From NCBI GenBank assembly GCA_000380225.1, contig KB904821.1, forward strand, positions 4,309,987-4,373,986: DNA of 64,000 nucleotides, written 5' to 3'. Source of the stretch: a filamentous cyanobacterium ESFC-1 (GTDB lineage: Bacteria; Cyanobacteriota; Cyanobacteriia; Cyanobacteriales; Spirulinaceae). The notes below the pieces were generated by a model, which searched no databases, was not told where the DNA came from, and was given only the letters and a program-made list of their open reading frames with translations. Numbering within the stretch: the first letter of the stretch is position 1; the number at the start of each line of letters is the position of its first letter. Below, in pieces: positions 33,525 through 41,500 of the stretch. The position numbers and the translations under genes were made by a program.

Positions 33525-33553
33525 GACAGGCGCACCTTGTAGCTCGGCAAGAC
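33491..33553. repeat. 26-bp tandem repeat at the deletion junction of the IS element
   Basis: CTCGACAAGACAGGCGCACC plus TTGTAG occurs twice exactly (33491-33516, 33517-33542), followed by a third partial copy CTCGGCAAGACAGG. The repeat lies where the tnpB remnant begins, so it may mark the internal deletion. Confidence 0.88.
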
Positions 33554-33731
33554 AGGACGGGGAACCTTAGACCCAGTTTTTTTGGGTAAGAACTATTTTC
33601 CACATTACAGCCGACAAAAATATTGCCCTGTGCTGACAACACCGCCGCCCCCACCGCAAAGCCGGAAAAGGGGGCGTAAGCATGATTACAGACTTGTTGC
33701 GCGGCAGCGATTAGTTGAGCTTTCGTGTCTC

Positions 33732-34703
33732 TCAAGGTGTATCAGTCAGCACCAGTTGACGAGTGGGAGAAGGCGCGATCGCACTATTGGACGGAGTAGC
33801 CCGACGCGATCGCCACAGTAATTGCCAGGCTTCAGTTTTAGCCACAGCAGGTAACATCATTTGTAACGCCGGAACCACTTTCAACTGTTTCAAAGCCGCC
33901 AATCCCCAGTGTAAATGCAGATACTTTTCCACCGTGTCTAACGTCGGGCTTTGGGGGCGATGCTTTTCGTGAATGCAAGCATGAATTTTCTGCTTCATCA
34001 CAATATTAGTTTGGAGGCGATCTTGCCAGGAAAAGCGATGATTCATTGCCCCCGGCCAAATCGTGCGATAAGCCAGACATTGATTAATAAAAATCGCATC
34101 CCCGTGACAAGCTAGTTTAATCCAAGAATCAATATCATCAAAATTCGTATCGAGTCCCGAATCCCAGCCCCCCGTTTTCAAAAAAGCCTCCCGCGCAAAA
34201 GCCACTTGTACCGGAGTCCCAAACGGCACTTGTTCGAGGAGCATTCCTGGGTGAATATCCTCTTGAGGAATATAACAAGCTTTACCCTGGCCGACTTGGC
34301 GCGTGTGGCGTAACTCCTCCTCCTCGGCATTAACTTGTATCGCTTGACAAGAACAAATCACCGCTTCGGGACGCAACGCAATGGCGCGACTCATTTCTTC
34401 AAGGCAATGGGGGCTGAGATAATCGTCATCATCGAGGAGTTTAATCCAACTTCCCGTTGCCGCCTCCACACCACGATTCACACTTCGGGAGTGACCCTGA
34501 TTACTCTCATTGCGATAATAAGACAAAGAAAACCCCTTAGTGGGGGTTTCTAAAGTGTCGATATACTCTTTTGTGCCGTCTGTAGAAGCATCATCGACGA
34601 TAACCACCTCACAAGGTACAGTTTGCGCCAAAGCGCTCGCGATCGCCCGTTTCAACAACGCCAGACGATTATAAGTTGTAATAACAATGCTAAATTTAAC
34701 CAC
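33732..34703 (-). CDS. Glycosyltransferase family 2
   Basis: A 323-residue GT-A fold glycosyltransferase. The nucleotide-sugar site is visible in FSIVITTYNRLALLKRAI, VVIVDDASTDGT and the metal-binding DxD region LLDDDDYLSP. A likely catalytic acidic stretch is NFDDIDSWIKLA. It lacks membrane segments. GT2 enzymes add sugars to polysaccharides, lipids or glycans; acceptor and donor cannot be predicted. The stop codon TGA overlaps the TTG start of cdd, so the genes form one unit despite unrelated functions. The C-terminus is low-complexity, rich in S, T and P. Confidence 0.9.
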   Translation of the reverse strand: MVKFSIVITTYNRLALLKRAIASALAQTVPCEVVIVDDASTDGTKEYIDTLETPTKGFSLSYYRNESNQGHSRSVNRGVEAATGSWIKLLDDDDYLSPHCLEEMSRAIALRPEAVICSCQAIQVNAEEEELRHTRQVGQGKACYIPQEDIHPGMLLEQVPFGTPVQVAFAREAFLKTGGWDSGLDTNFDDIDSWIKLACHGDAIFINQCLAYRTIWPGAMNHRFSWQDRLQTNIVMKQKIHACIHEKHRPQSPTLDTVEKYLHLHWGLAALKQLKVVPALQMMLPAVAKTEAWQLLWRSRRATPSNSAIAPSPTRQLVLTDTP

Positions 34704-34820
34704 GATTTTAAAAGTATGAACCCCGGTACATTTTTCCCCCTTTATAAATATTAGGCCACGACCAGGGTTAAATTTCGCAATTTTTTAAGCATTGTAGGCG
34801 ATCGCTATCCTACACTCCTG

Positions 34821-36314
34821 TTAGACAAAAGCTTTGTCCGTCCAACTGCCATGTAAACCGTAGGGGATGTGATAGCGTAAATGCAACCGGGCGATCGCGC
34901 CGCGATTCAAGTCCTCCCCATCCAAAATGACCAAATCGGAGCGATGATGTTGAGAATTGTAAACCAGCGTCAACAACCAGCCCGCATCCTCTGATTCCCC
35001 TTGGGATTTTGGCACAAAAATCGGCTCGCTCACATAGCCTTCAGGTGCAGCAGTCCAAAATTGACGCTCTTGAGTTTCGTGGTCAAACTTGAGAATCCCT
35101 TGTAAAGGCGCATTTCCCGTCTCATTGTGAGCCGCACCCATAAACAAATAGCGATAATCCCGTCCCACTCGATCCGGATGCAACGTGGGAAACTCACAGC
35201 AACGGGGTTCAATCAACTGCGACTCCGCCGTATTCTGGTTAAGGTCAAAAGTAAACCGCCACAACTGACCTGGTGCAAGGGCATCAAAATCCACATCCTT
35301 GTAGCTGATATCATCATCCACTGCCGGAAAATCCGCATAAGCAATCGAATCAACACAAACGCGGCCGTCCTCAATCTCAAACGCATTACCGTGATGAAAC
35401 ACAAACCCCGACGGCATTTCAATCGTCTTCACCCCAGTAAACGGCGGCTTTCTCGGAATAATAATTGCTCGCGTCGGTTGCTCCGGTTGAAACGTAATGC
35501 ACTCAGCCGCCCCCTTCAACCCCAATGCAAAAGGAATCGGGTTAAACTGCACCGGATTCTGGAAAAACAGACAATAATTTGGCGTAATCGCAAAATCGTG
35601 GATAAACGCGAATCCCGGCACAGAATGGTCGTGCTTACGTCGTAACTCACCATTCGGCGCAATCTCATAAATCCGCAGCGTTGTTGATAACCCCGGCTTC
35701 AGCGCAAAATTGACCAAACAAGGCTCGCCCCCATCCATCTCGCAATGGGGGTCTACCCAAGGATGTGCCGCAAACGCTTCTCCCGGCTCTAGAATGCCGT
35801 TGAGGTCGTCCAAACCATGAGTTTCTAACGTTTTGGGGTCGAGGCGATAAGGAGACGCGGCTTCCCACAACGCCAGCAACTTACCCCCCCAATAAATCAC
35901 ATTGGTATTAGCAATATTTTTAGTCCGAAAATCAAAAATATTTTGCAACCATCCCCCCGGTTTCTGCGTCCCAAACACGCCGCGATACAGGATTTTTCCA
36001 GCTTCTTGTTCTTCTACAAACGCCTCTGTCCGCACAAAACGGTTTCGCACAAACGCCCGTCCCTCCTGAAACGATATCCCACAGATCATCCCATCCCCGT
36101 CGAAGGGATGCCGAATCGGAGTCCCACCAATATCGAGCAATCCGGGCCCATTCCGAAACAGCGTCCCCTCTAACTCTGGGGGAATTTGCCCTTCAATTTC
36201 GCTTTCTTCGAGCCAATAGGCCGATTCTTGCCGTTGGGATTCATAGCCTTTTTTCCAGGCTTCGCGATCGTAGGATTTCGCGGTTTTACCTTGATTTGTC
36301 AGTTCTTGTACCAT
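34821..36314 (-). CDS. Carotenoid/apocarotenoid oxygenase (RPE65 family)
   Basis: A 497-residue beta-propeller dioxygenase that cleaves a double bond of a carotenoid or apocarotenal. The four iron-binding histidines are at positions close to those of the Synechocystis apocarotenoid oxygenase: H184 (AAHPWVDPH), H239 (FIHDF), H308 (FHHGNAF) and H488 (YGLHGSW). The C-terminus and the GTLFRNGPG start region are typical. Whether it makes retinal from apocarotenals or cleaves full-length carotenoids cannot be told. Its ATG is preceded, six bases upstream, by an AACCAAY heptamer array and no Shine-Dalgarno motif. Confidence 0.93.
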   Translation of the reverse strand: MVQELTNQGKTAKSYDREAWKKGYESQRQESAYWLEESEIEGQIPPELEGTLFRNGPGLLDIGGTPIRHPFDGDGMICGISFQEGRAFVRNRFVRTEAFVEEQEAGKILYRGVFGTQKPGGWLQNIFDFRTKNIANTNVIYWGGKLLALWEAASPYRLDPKTLETHGLDDLNGILEPGEAFAAHPWVDPHCEMDGGEPCLVNFALKPGLSTTLRIYEIAPNGELRRKHDHSVPGFAFIHDFAITPNYCLFFQNPVQFNPIPFALGLKGAAECITFQPEQPTRAIIIPRKPPFTGVKTIEMPSGFVFHHGNAFEIEDGRVCVDSIAYADFPAVDDDISYKDVDFDALAPGQLWRFTFDLNQNTAESQLIEPRCCEFPTLHPDRVGRDYRYLFMGAAHNETGNAPLQGILKFDHETQERQFWTAAPEGYVSEPIFVPKSQGESEDAGWLLTLVYNSQHHRSDLVILDGEDLNRGAIARLHLRYHIPYGLHGSWTDKAFV

Positions 36315-36320
36315 TTTCTG

Positions 36321-36423
<103 letters not shown>

Positions 36424-36446
36424 CAAAAAACTGATAACACTCGCGC

Positions 36447-36648
36447 GAAACTTAAATTTATTTTTTGAGGCTGTAATCTTTATACAGCATAGCTTTGAGC
36501 CTCTTTTAGAATTTACCCTGTAGGCCAAAGTTTCTGACCCCCTTTCTGGGGCAAAATCCCCACTGCCTACTGCCCACTGCCCACTGCCCCTTAGATGCTG
36601 ATAACTGTAAAGCCGACTGCCCCTTAAAGGCTGTTAACTGAAGAAACG
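36447..36648 (-). repeat. Dispersed repeat R1, copy C (reverse orientation)
   Basis: Starts GAAACTTAAATTTATTTTTT, contains GGCCAAAGTTTCTGACCCCC, then GCCCACTGCCCACTGCCCCT, and ends with GCTGTTAACTGAAG. The stop codon of the BT1-type transporter gene (36624) lies inside the end of the repeat, which also has an internal second copy of the TGCCCCTTA-GGCTG end. Confidence 0.8.
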
Positions 36649-38030
36649 GCCTCCAACGCCGGAGTAGCTGCCGTGGTTTCCGCTTCTACATTTTCGCGAC
36701 GCTCAACTTCGGGATCGCCTTTGGGAAGCCAACCGAGAAACGGTAACGGTAATAAGGTCGAAAGGTTGGTAATGGTGACCAATAGCCAGAGGTTGTCAAA
36801 GTTGGTTTCGGTTACGCCCAAAACTTGCGTGAGTAGTGCGCCTAATTCATGGGACAACAACCCCGATAAATTCCAAATTGACATTAGCAAAGCGAAGAAG
36901 GTGGCTTCGACTCCCGGAGGACATAAACGGGCAGATAAAACTAAAACGGGCATAAAAGCAATTTGCCCCATGACGGTCAAAATTAAGCTGTCACCGAGGC
37001 TAAACCAATGGTCGTCAATGCCAAGGGTGCGATTGGCGTGGGTGACGAGTAAAAGGGTAGTAAGTCCCAACAAGGACGCTAACACCGTTGTCCAGCCCAA
37101 AATCACGCGGAAAGGAATACTTTTGAGAAAGCGCTGATACATCCAAATCCCGACCAATGAAGCCACGCTGGTTACTAACCGGACGCGCCCTAAAAATTCC
37201 GGTTGAAAGCCTAACTCATTGGTGGTGAAGAAGAATAAGGCTGAGTCTGAGGTGGGGGTGGCTTGCCAAATAAAGATAAAAGCGGTGGGTAGCCAAATCG
37301 CTTTTTGGGTAATGCCTTGGCGCAGTTGCTTGATTTGGTGGCGAATGTTGAGGGGGTTGGGTTGGCCGGAATCGGCTTTGTGGGGCTGAATCGGCTTTTC
37401 GGCAATCAGCCAAGCCACGGCGGAAACGACGAGGGGAAAGGTGGCGGTAATGGCAAAGACCATTTGATTGCTGACTTGTTCGAGTAGCCAACCACTGAGA
37501 TAAGCGGTAATTAAGCCCCCAACGGCAGAAGCGCCCCAGGTCAAGGATTGCAGCGATCCGGCTCTGGCGAGGGATTCGTCGCGGACGCGCTCAACCACTA
37601 AAGAATCGACGATGACATCACTAATGGCGACAGATAGGGAGGTGAGCAGAATGGCGAGGGTGGCTGTCCAGGGGTTATTAACCACGGTGGCGAGGGCAGC
37701 CCAGGCGATCGCGCCCAATATTCCCGATAAGATTAAATAAGGCCGCCGTCTGTACCCCAAAATCGGCAAGCCATCGGAGAGAAAGCCAAATAAGGGTTTC
37801 ACAATCCAGGGAATCGCCGCAATCCCCATCAAAGCCCCAACCTGCGCCGGACTCAGGGAAAGGTCGTCTTTGAGAAAGAAGCTAATCGCCAGTCGCGCTA
37901 GGTTGAGAATCCCTTGCACGAAATACACCCCCAGAATGGCAAATAGTTCGGCAGAGGGTTCGTTACCGAAAAGTAGTTTGTCTGTAAATTTAGTTTTAAG
38001 TTGTTTTATGGTTTTAGTGACCGCAGTCAT
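36624..38030 (-). CDS. BT1-family (folate/biopterin-type) major facilitator transporter
   Basis: A 468-residue membrane protein with about twelve hydrophobic segments. The family is recognised by LARLAISFFLKDDLSLSPAQV, then PWIVKPLFGFLSDGLPILGYRRRPYL and SVAISDVIVDSLVVERVR. Cyanobacterial members (relatives of Synechocystis slr0642) transport folates; plant homologues lie in the chloroplast envelope. The last residues (SSVNSL) are encoded by the dispersed repeat R1, so the C-terminus may have been altered by repeat insertion. Single gene with its own promoter region upstream (255-bp gap to the divergent USP gene, nothing else seen). Confidence 0.88.
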   Translation of the reverse strand: MTAVTKTIKQLKTKFTDKLLFGNEPSAELFAILGVYFVQGILNLARLAISFFLKDDLSLSPAQVGALMGIAAIPWIVKPLFGFLSDGLPILGYRRRPYLILSGILGAIAWAALATVVNNPWTATLAILLTSLSVAISDVIVDSLVVERVRDESLARAGSLQSLTWGASAVGGLITAYLSGWLLEQVSNQMVFAITATFPLVVSAVAWLIAEKPIQPHKADSGQPNPLNIRHQIKQLRQGITQKAIWLPTAFIFIWQATPTSDSALFFFTTNELGFQPEFLGRVRLVTSVASLVGIWMYQRFLKSIPFRVILGWTTVLASLLGLTTLLLVTHANRTLGIDDHWFSLGDSLILTVMGQIAFMPVLVLSARLCPPGVEATFFALLMSIWNLSGLLSHELGALLTQVLGVTETNFDNLWLLVTITNLSTLLPLPFLGWLPKGDPEVERRENVEAETTAATPALEAVSSVNSL

Positions 38031-38285
38031 AAAGTTATTTTAAGTTTTGTTTCTTTTTCTATCATATCGATTCTGCTGAGAACTGGGTTGCCTGGACTAG
38101 AGGGGATGCGATCGCGTTTTACACAAAAATTAACAATTAAAGTGGCGCTGGTTCTGAACGTAAAGTTAGTTATATTTCGTTAAACAAAGCCGCCAAAAAT
38201 AGCAGTATTCTGAACAGAAGAAAGAAAACTCGTCAATAACACATTCAACTTCGACATCAATAGAGTTCTTGTTGTTATAACCATC

Positions 38286-39131
38286 ATGATTCAGAAAATT
38301 TTATTAGCGGATTCGGGCAACAGACTGACCACAGAAATGCTCCAGTCTTTACGGGATTTACCCGCTATACAAGACGTGAGCGTGACGATCTTGCACGTTG
38401 TCCCCAGTCAGGTCACAACCGAAGCCATGAAAGCCAAAATGGAAGAAGGAGAGAAAATCCTGGCTCAAACTGTAGAAAAGCTGGATATTGAGGGCGATCG
38501 CGTCGAAACAATGCTGCGTCAAGGCGATCCCAAAGATACAGTGTGTAAAGTCGCAGAAGAAATCAAAGCCGATCTGATCATCATGGGATCGCGGGGTCTC
38601 AAACGCCTCGAATCCATCCTGGCTAACTCCGTGAGTCAATACGTCTTTCAACTCACCAATCGGCCCATGCTGTTGGTCAAAGATGATATCTACGTCAAAA
38701 AGCTAAAGCGCGTGATGGTGGCTCTGGATAAATCCGATGTAGCTCAAAACGCCCTAGAATTGGCTTTATTTCTCTTGAGAGGTTACAAAGGCGCAGAATT
38801 GATCCTCGCTCGTGTCAACCCAGACCTCGACCCCAAACTGTTACCCCTGTCAAAAGCAGAAATGGAAAATAACCCCGTCGTGGCTGAAGCGCTTGGCTCG
38901 GTCAAACGTCAAGGGGTGAAATATCGCTGTGCAGTCACAGGAGGTCGTCCCAGTCAAGAGATTTGTAAACTCGCTGATGAAAACAATGTTGACTTGCTGA
39001 TTATGGGATCGCCAGACCGTCGGCCTTCAATTGCCAAGGGTTTGCCCGATCTCGACCGCTTGCTCGGCACTTCTTTGTCTGATTATGTCCGGGTTAACGC
39101 CAACTGTCCGGTGTTATTAGCTCGTCAATAA
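38286..39131 (+). CDS. Tandem universal stress protein (two USP domains)
   Basis: A 281-residue cytoplasmic protein with two UspA domains (about 1-135 and 137-281). The first has the nucleotide-binding pattern IIMGSRGLKRLESILANSVS. The second has LLIMGSPDRRPSIAKGLPDL before LLGTSLSDYV. The first domain thus fits ATP binding (G-2x-G-9x-G-S/T), while the second is altered. Its role is in stress tolerance, with no defined partner. It is followed by a clear terminator at 39145-39180. Confidence 0.9.
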   Translation: MIQKILLADSGNRLTTEMLQSLRDLPAIQDVSVTILHVVPSQVTTEAMKAKMEEGEKILAQTVEKLDIEGDRVETMLRQGDPKDTVCKVAEEIKADLIIMGSRGLKRLESILANSVSQYVFQLTNRPMLLVKDDIYVKKLKRVMVALDKSDVAQNALELALFLLRGYKGAELILARVNPDLDPKLLPLSKAEMENNPVVAEALGSVKRQGVKYRCAVTGGRPSQEICKLADENNVDLLIMGSPDRRPSIAKGLPDLDRLLGTSLSDYVRVNANCPVLLARQ

Positions 39132-39144
39132 AAGCAAATAAACA

Positions 39145-39181
39145 AAGGAATGGTCGATCGCAGCAACCATTCCTTGTTTTT
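39145..39181 (+). terminator. Rho-independent terminator of the USP gene
   Basis: AAGGAATGGT (39145-39154) pairs perfectly with ACCATTCCTT (39166-39175), followed by GTTTTTTT. It lies 14 bp after the USP stop. Confidence 0.9.
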
Positions 39182-39207
39182 TTCGTTTTTGGCTTTTTGA
39201 TTCGCTT

Positions 39208-39312
39208 TTACTTGCTCTGACTCGCAGTTTGAATGTACAGAATCAGAAGAAAAACGGTCGGTACAAACACGAACAAAATTGTGGCTACAAAGCCAAGGTC
39301 GTTAACTTGCAT
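39208..39312 (-). CDS. psbM: Photosystem II reaction centre protein M
   Basis: PsbM is a single-span subunit at the photosystem II dimer interface. The 34-residue product starts [18 protein letters not shown] and ends [10 protein letters not shown], the family's exact layout and length, with one membrane helix (about 6-28). ATG at 39312, TAA ending at 39208. It lies 83 bp downstream of the [2Fe-2S] ferredoxin gene on the same strand and converges on the USP gene, whose terminator lies between them. Easily missed because of its size. Confidence 0.95.
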   Translation of the reverse strand: MQVNDLGFVATILFVFVPTVFLLILYIQTASQSK

Positions 39313-39395
39313 CGAACCTCTATAAAATCTCTAATGAGTAATAACACTCTTTAGGATATCATTGTCGATGCGGCTACAACCGTTTTTTAAGCAAT

Positions 39396-39698
39396 TTAAG
39401 ATTTGGGTTTGGTTTTAATCGTCACTGGGCCATTGACAATAGCCTGACAAGACAAGCGGTAGTTGTCTGGTTTTTTTCTAAGCTTACGCTTTTCAAAATC
39501 CGTCTTTTCCGATAAATTTTCGCCACCTTCGACCACTTCCACAATGCAAGTGCCGCACTGACCATAGCCACCACAGTTGGTCATTTTCCCCATGAAGGTA
39601 TAGATATCGATGCGGTTTTCAATCGCTTTTTCGCGTAAATTCGCGCCATCTGCCGCAACGACTTCTTTGTCTTCTTTGATAAACTTGATATTAGCCAT
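39396..39698 (-). CDS. [2Fe-2S] ferredoxin, divergent type
   Basis: A 100-residue electron carrier. The cluster ligands are the cysteines in [12 protein letters not shown] (C-x5-C-x2-C, with glycine-rich spacing) plus a later one in YRLSCQAIV. The spacing [10 protein letters not shown] differs from the main photosynthetic ferredoxin PetF (C-x4-C-x2-C with the ARAG loop), placing it in the group of low-abundance cyanobacterial/adrenodoxin-like ferredoxins. Partner unknown. A strong AAGGAGA precedes the ATG. psbM follows on the same strand. Confidence 0.88.
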   Translation of the reverse strand: MANIKFIKEDKEVVAADGANLREKAIENRIDIYTFMGKMTNCGGYGQCGTCIVEVVEGGENLSEKTDFEKRKLRKKPDNYRLSCQAIVNGPVTIKTKPKS

Positions 39699-40043
39699 AC
39701 ATTCTCCTTGGGGCTAGGGTACTGTTCTCAATATTAAGAAATAATAAAAAGTTTTGACATCTTTGGCAAAAATCGCCCCAGAGAAAATAACGTTTGGTTT
39801 AGTCTGGTTCGGCTTCAGCCCTAGCTTTTAGCTGTCTGAGAGCTTCTCTATCCGTTTTCAGGTCTCACCCGTTAAAATGGCGCGGTCTGTTTGCTCCTAC
39901 TGTCTCGCGAGTTTTCCGCCTCTAGTCTAGTCAAAATAAAAAAAGAAGTCAGACTTGAGCCAACTTCTGGTACAACCTAGTTTTAAAAAATACACGCAGT
40001 TGGGCGATCGCGCCAAACTCCCAACTGCGATACTAGGAAATGA
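39699..40043 (-). other. 345-bp leader/gap with two hairpins
   Basis: Between the two ferredoxin genes. Nearest the 4Fe-4S gene are two candidate minus-strand terminators (listed). The remaining 220 bp before the [2Fe-2S] ferredoxin has moderate GC and several short self-complementary pieces, such as GGCTGAAGCC near 39811-39820. It could be a structured leader or a small RNA. It does not match the tmRNA, RNase P RNA or 6S sequences I know. Confidence 0.35.
39944..40029 (-). terminator. Two candidate terminators after the 4Fe-4S ferredoxin gene
   Basis: Read on the minus strand, CGCAGTTGGG (40029-40020) pairs with CCCAACTGCG (40004-39995) around a HIP1-containing loop, followed by TGTATTTTTT. 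A second, weaker hairpin AGAAGT/ACTTCT (39968-39944) is followed by an eight-base T-run. They end the DUF2997-ycf35-ferredoxin transcript. Confidence 0.65.
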
Positions 40044-40481
40044 TTAACTTTTTTTGCGTTTGCGTTCGCGCTTCATGCGATTATGAGCCGCCGTGACTGA
40101 ACCATCTACCGGAAAACCAGCAACCGGAACCACTTGATATTGTCGTTCTTCTTCAAGTTGCTTTAACTCCGTGTAGTCAACCCAGTGAATACAATTGACC
40201 GGACAAGTATCCATTGCTTCTTCAATCAATTCCTCTGGGTCGCCGTCTTGACGTATGGCGCGGGCGCGTCCATAGTTGGGTTCGATGTAGAACGTATTGG
40301 ACGCAGTGTGAGCGCAATGCTTACAGCCAATGCAGGTCAGTTCATCAACGTAAACGCCTTTTTGACGAAGTTCGCCACCCAACTCTGGTTCAAAACCCGA
40401 ACGGTCTGGAGCATCGCGATAAATGCCACCGAGTTCTGGTTCTAAGCCAGTACGTTCTAAGTTGGGGTCGAAATCAGACAT
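40044..40481 (-). CDS. Ferredoxin with one [4Fe-4S] site and basic tail
   Basis: A 145-residue protein. The cluster motif is CIGCKHC (C-x2-C-x2-C) with the distal cysteine in TCPVNCIHW, so one [4Fe-4S] cluster. The N-terminal 40 residues contain two near-identical GLEPELGGIYRDAPDRSG / GFEPELGGELR segments. The C-terminus is strongly basic (MKRERKRKKS). The ATG overlaps the ycf35 stop by one base (TAATG), so the genes are coupled. This ferredoxin regularly accompanies ycf35 in cyanobacteria. Its partner is unknown. Confidence 0.85.
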   Translation of the reverse strand: MSDFDPNLERTGLEPELGGIYRDAPDRSGFEPELGGELRQKGVYVDELTCIGCKHCAHTASNTFYIEPNYGRARAIRQDGDPEELIEEAMDTCPVNCIHWVDYTELKQLEEERQYQVVPVAGFPVDGSVTAAHNRMKRERKRKKS

Positions 40482-40867
40482 TAAGCACTCCAGCGTTGGA
40501 CAACTAAACGGATAGAACCGTCTTCTTGGTTTTGTTGTTCGGCGACTTGAAAGCCTTGGTTGGCCGATTCATTAACAACGGTGTGGTAAGCATAGCGTTG
40601 GGTTACGCGGCTTAAAAAACCCTCCACTGACAACGGTTGTTGCCAATATTGCAAGTCAGCAACTAACTCGTACTCGCTGCCATTCCAACTAAAACCAATG
40701 TCAAAATCGTTATCTTGTTCGATCGCGACTTCGGCTGTATGGGTTTGACCCTGATACCCTCTGACCGGATGCGGCCCCGGTTTCCAGGTGATTTCGAGGT
40801 CTTGTAAGGCGCTCTTAAGAGAGTTTAAATTGCGAATTTGGGTTTTGATTTTACTAAAGTGGGACAT
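40481..40867 (-). CDS. ycf35: Ycf35 / DUF1257-family protein
   Basis: A 128-residue protein conserved in cyanobacteria and some algal plastid genomes, function not established. The family signature is plain: MSHFSKIKTQIRNLNSLKSA, then HPVRGYQGQT, AEVAIEQDNDFDIGFSWNG, YELVADLQYWQQPLSVEGFL and QRYAYHTVV. It lies between DUF2997 (58 bp upstream) and the 4Fe-4S ferredoxin (overlapping). The three look like an operon, pointing to a shared iron-sulfur- or redox-linked role. Confidence 0.92.
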   Translation of the reverse strand: MSHFSKIKTQIRNLNSLKSALQDLEITWKPGPHPVRGYQGQTHTAEVAIEQDNDFDIGFSWNGSEYELVADLQYWQQPLSVEGFLSRVTQRYAYHTVVNESANQGFQVAEQQNQEDGSIRLVVQRWSA

Positions 40868-40925
40868 AACAATGTAGAACCTGTTTTGACTGAAAAACCG
40901 ATCGAATCAAGATGCGTTGGGCAAG

Positions 40926-41138
40926 CTACCATTCTCCCCAAGCTGTTTGCTGCTCGATGCCCGTATTCACCTGAGTTTGGTTTTGGGCGTAATACTCGGC
41001 AGTTTTTTCGACAGCCATTACCTGCCCGAGTTGGGCTTCGATGGCGGCGGTCACTTCAGCGCAAGAACGGCCAACAATGCCCGTTACTTTTTCTTGAACG
41101 CGACCGTCGGGATATATGATAAATTCTAGAGTTTCCAT
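40926..41138 (-). CDS. DUF2997-family small protein
   Basis: A 70-residue protein, METLEFIIYPDGRVQEKVTG at its N-terminus and a CAEVTAAIEAQLGQV helix after it. DUF2997 proteins typically sit next to DUF1257/Ycf35 genes, as here. Function unknown. The start at 41138 is family-typical; an ATG two codons upstream (41144) is possible. First gene of the three-gene unit. Confidence 0.82.
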   Translation of the reverse strand: METLEFIIYPDGRVQEKVTGIVGRSCAEVTAAIEAQLGQVMAVEKTAEYYAQNQTQVNTGIEQQTAWGEW

Positions 41139-41144
41139 GCTCAT

Positions 41145-41500
41145 CGCGAATTGTCTCGATGGGAAATAACAAATAGCTTGGGGATGATGAATTTGTCCTG
41201 CCCTGCACCAAATCGCGCTATTTTAGGATTTTTGGGCGATCGCAGTAACATGATTTAAATCTTAACTAAGTTTAATATTTTTGGGGTATCAACTCAATTA
41301 TTTGCAAGTTTCGCAAAAGATTTAATTCCCGTCAAGCCTCTTTGGTTAGACTCCTGGGGCGGTTTTCCCCGGACTGATCGAGTCGCCAAAAACTTACGCC
41401 TGTTGACTCATCCCTAGGGATCAAAAACTGCCCTATAGCCTTGAGGCCGCGATCGAAGGCATAATATAACCCTGATTGATTTGATTGTTGGAGTTAACGA
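41145..41500. promoter_or_regulatory. Divergent promoter gap, DUF2997 versus dehydrogenase gene
   Basis: 356 bp, no gene and no repeat family. GCATAATATAA near 41460-41470 resembles a -10 region for the rightward gene. A short palindrome ATCCCTAGGGAT is at 41410-41421. Confidence 0.4.

Larger units (their letters stand above)
33006..33585 (-). mobile_element. 580-bp IS200/IS605-type element with truncated tnpB, inserted in cdd
   Basis: Read on the minus strand, the element starts at 33585 directly after TTAC (33589-33586), the classic IS200/IS605 target. Its left end folds at once: ACCCA and TGGGT around an A-run (33587-33571). The right end has a hairpin between GAATCCCCG and CGGGGAG and closes with TGTCAA at 33006, the same design as the element ending at 641. 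No tnpA is present. Inside is only the C-terminal part of a tnpB. It is therefore a non-autonomous derivative that could be mobilised by a related element in trans. No target duplication, as expected. Confidence 0.92.
32763..33735 (-). pseudogene. cdd: Cytidine deaminase gene interrupted by an IS605-type insertion
   Basis: The 5' part (33735-33586) encodes AYAPFSGFAVGAAVL and the substrate-binding GCNVENSSY. The 3' part (33005-32763) resumes with GLTMCAERAAI and the zinc site CSPCGACRQ. Removing the 580 bp at 33006-33585 joins NSSY to GLTMCAERAA in frame without a lost or added base, giving a deaminase of normal length (about 130 residues) with all zinc ligands (CAE and CxxC). As assembled the enzyme cannot be made in one piece. 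The start is a TTG that shares bases with the TGA stop of the upstream glycosyltransferase gene, so the two were translationally coupled. Confidence 0.93.

Noticed and set aside
39780-39935. Possible tmRNA, RNase P RNA or 6S RNA upstream of the [2Fe-2S] ferredoxin
   Set aside because: No tag-peptide frame, no P4 motif and no long 6S-type rod; kept only as an unexplained leader.
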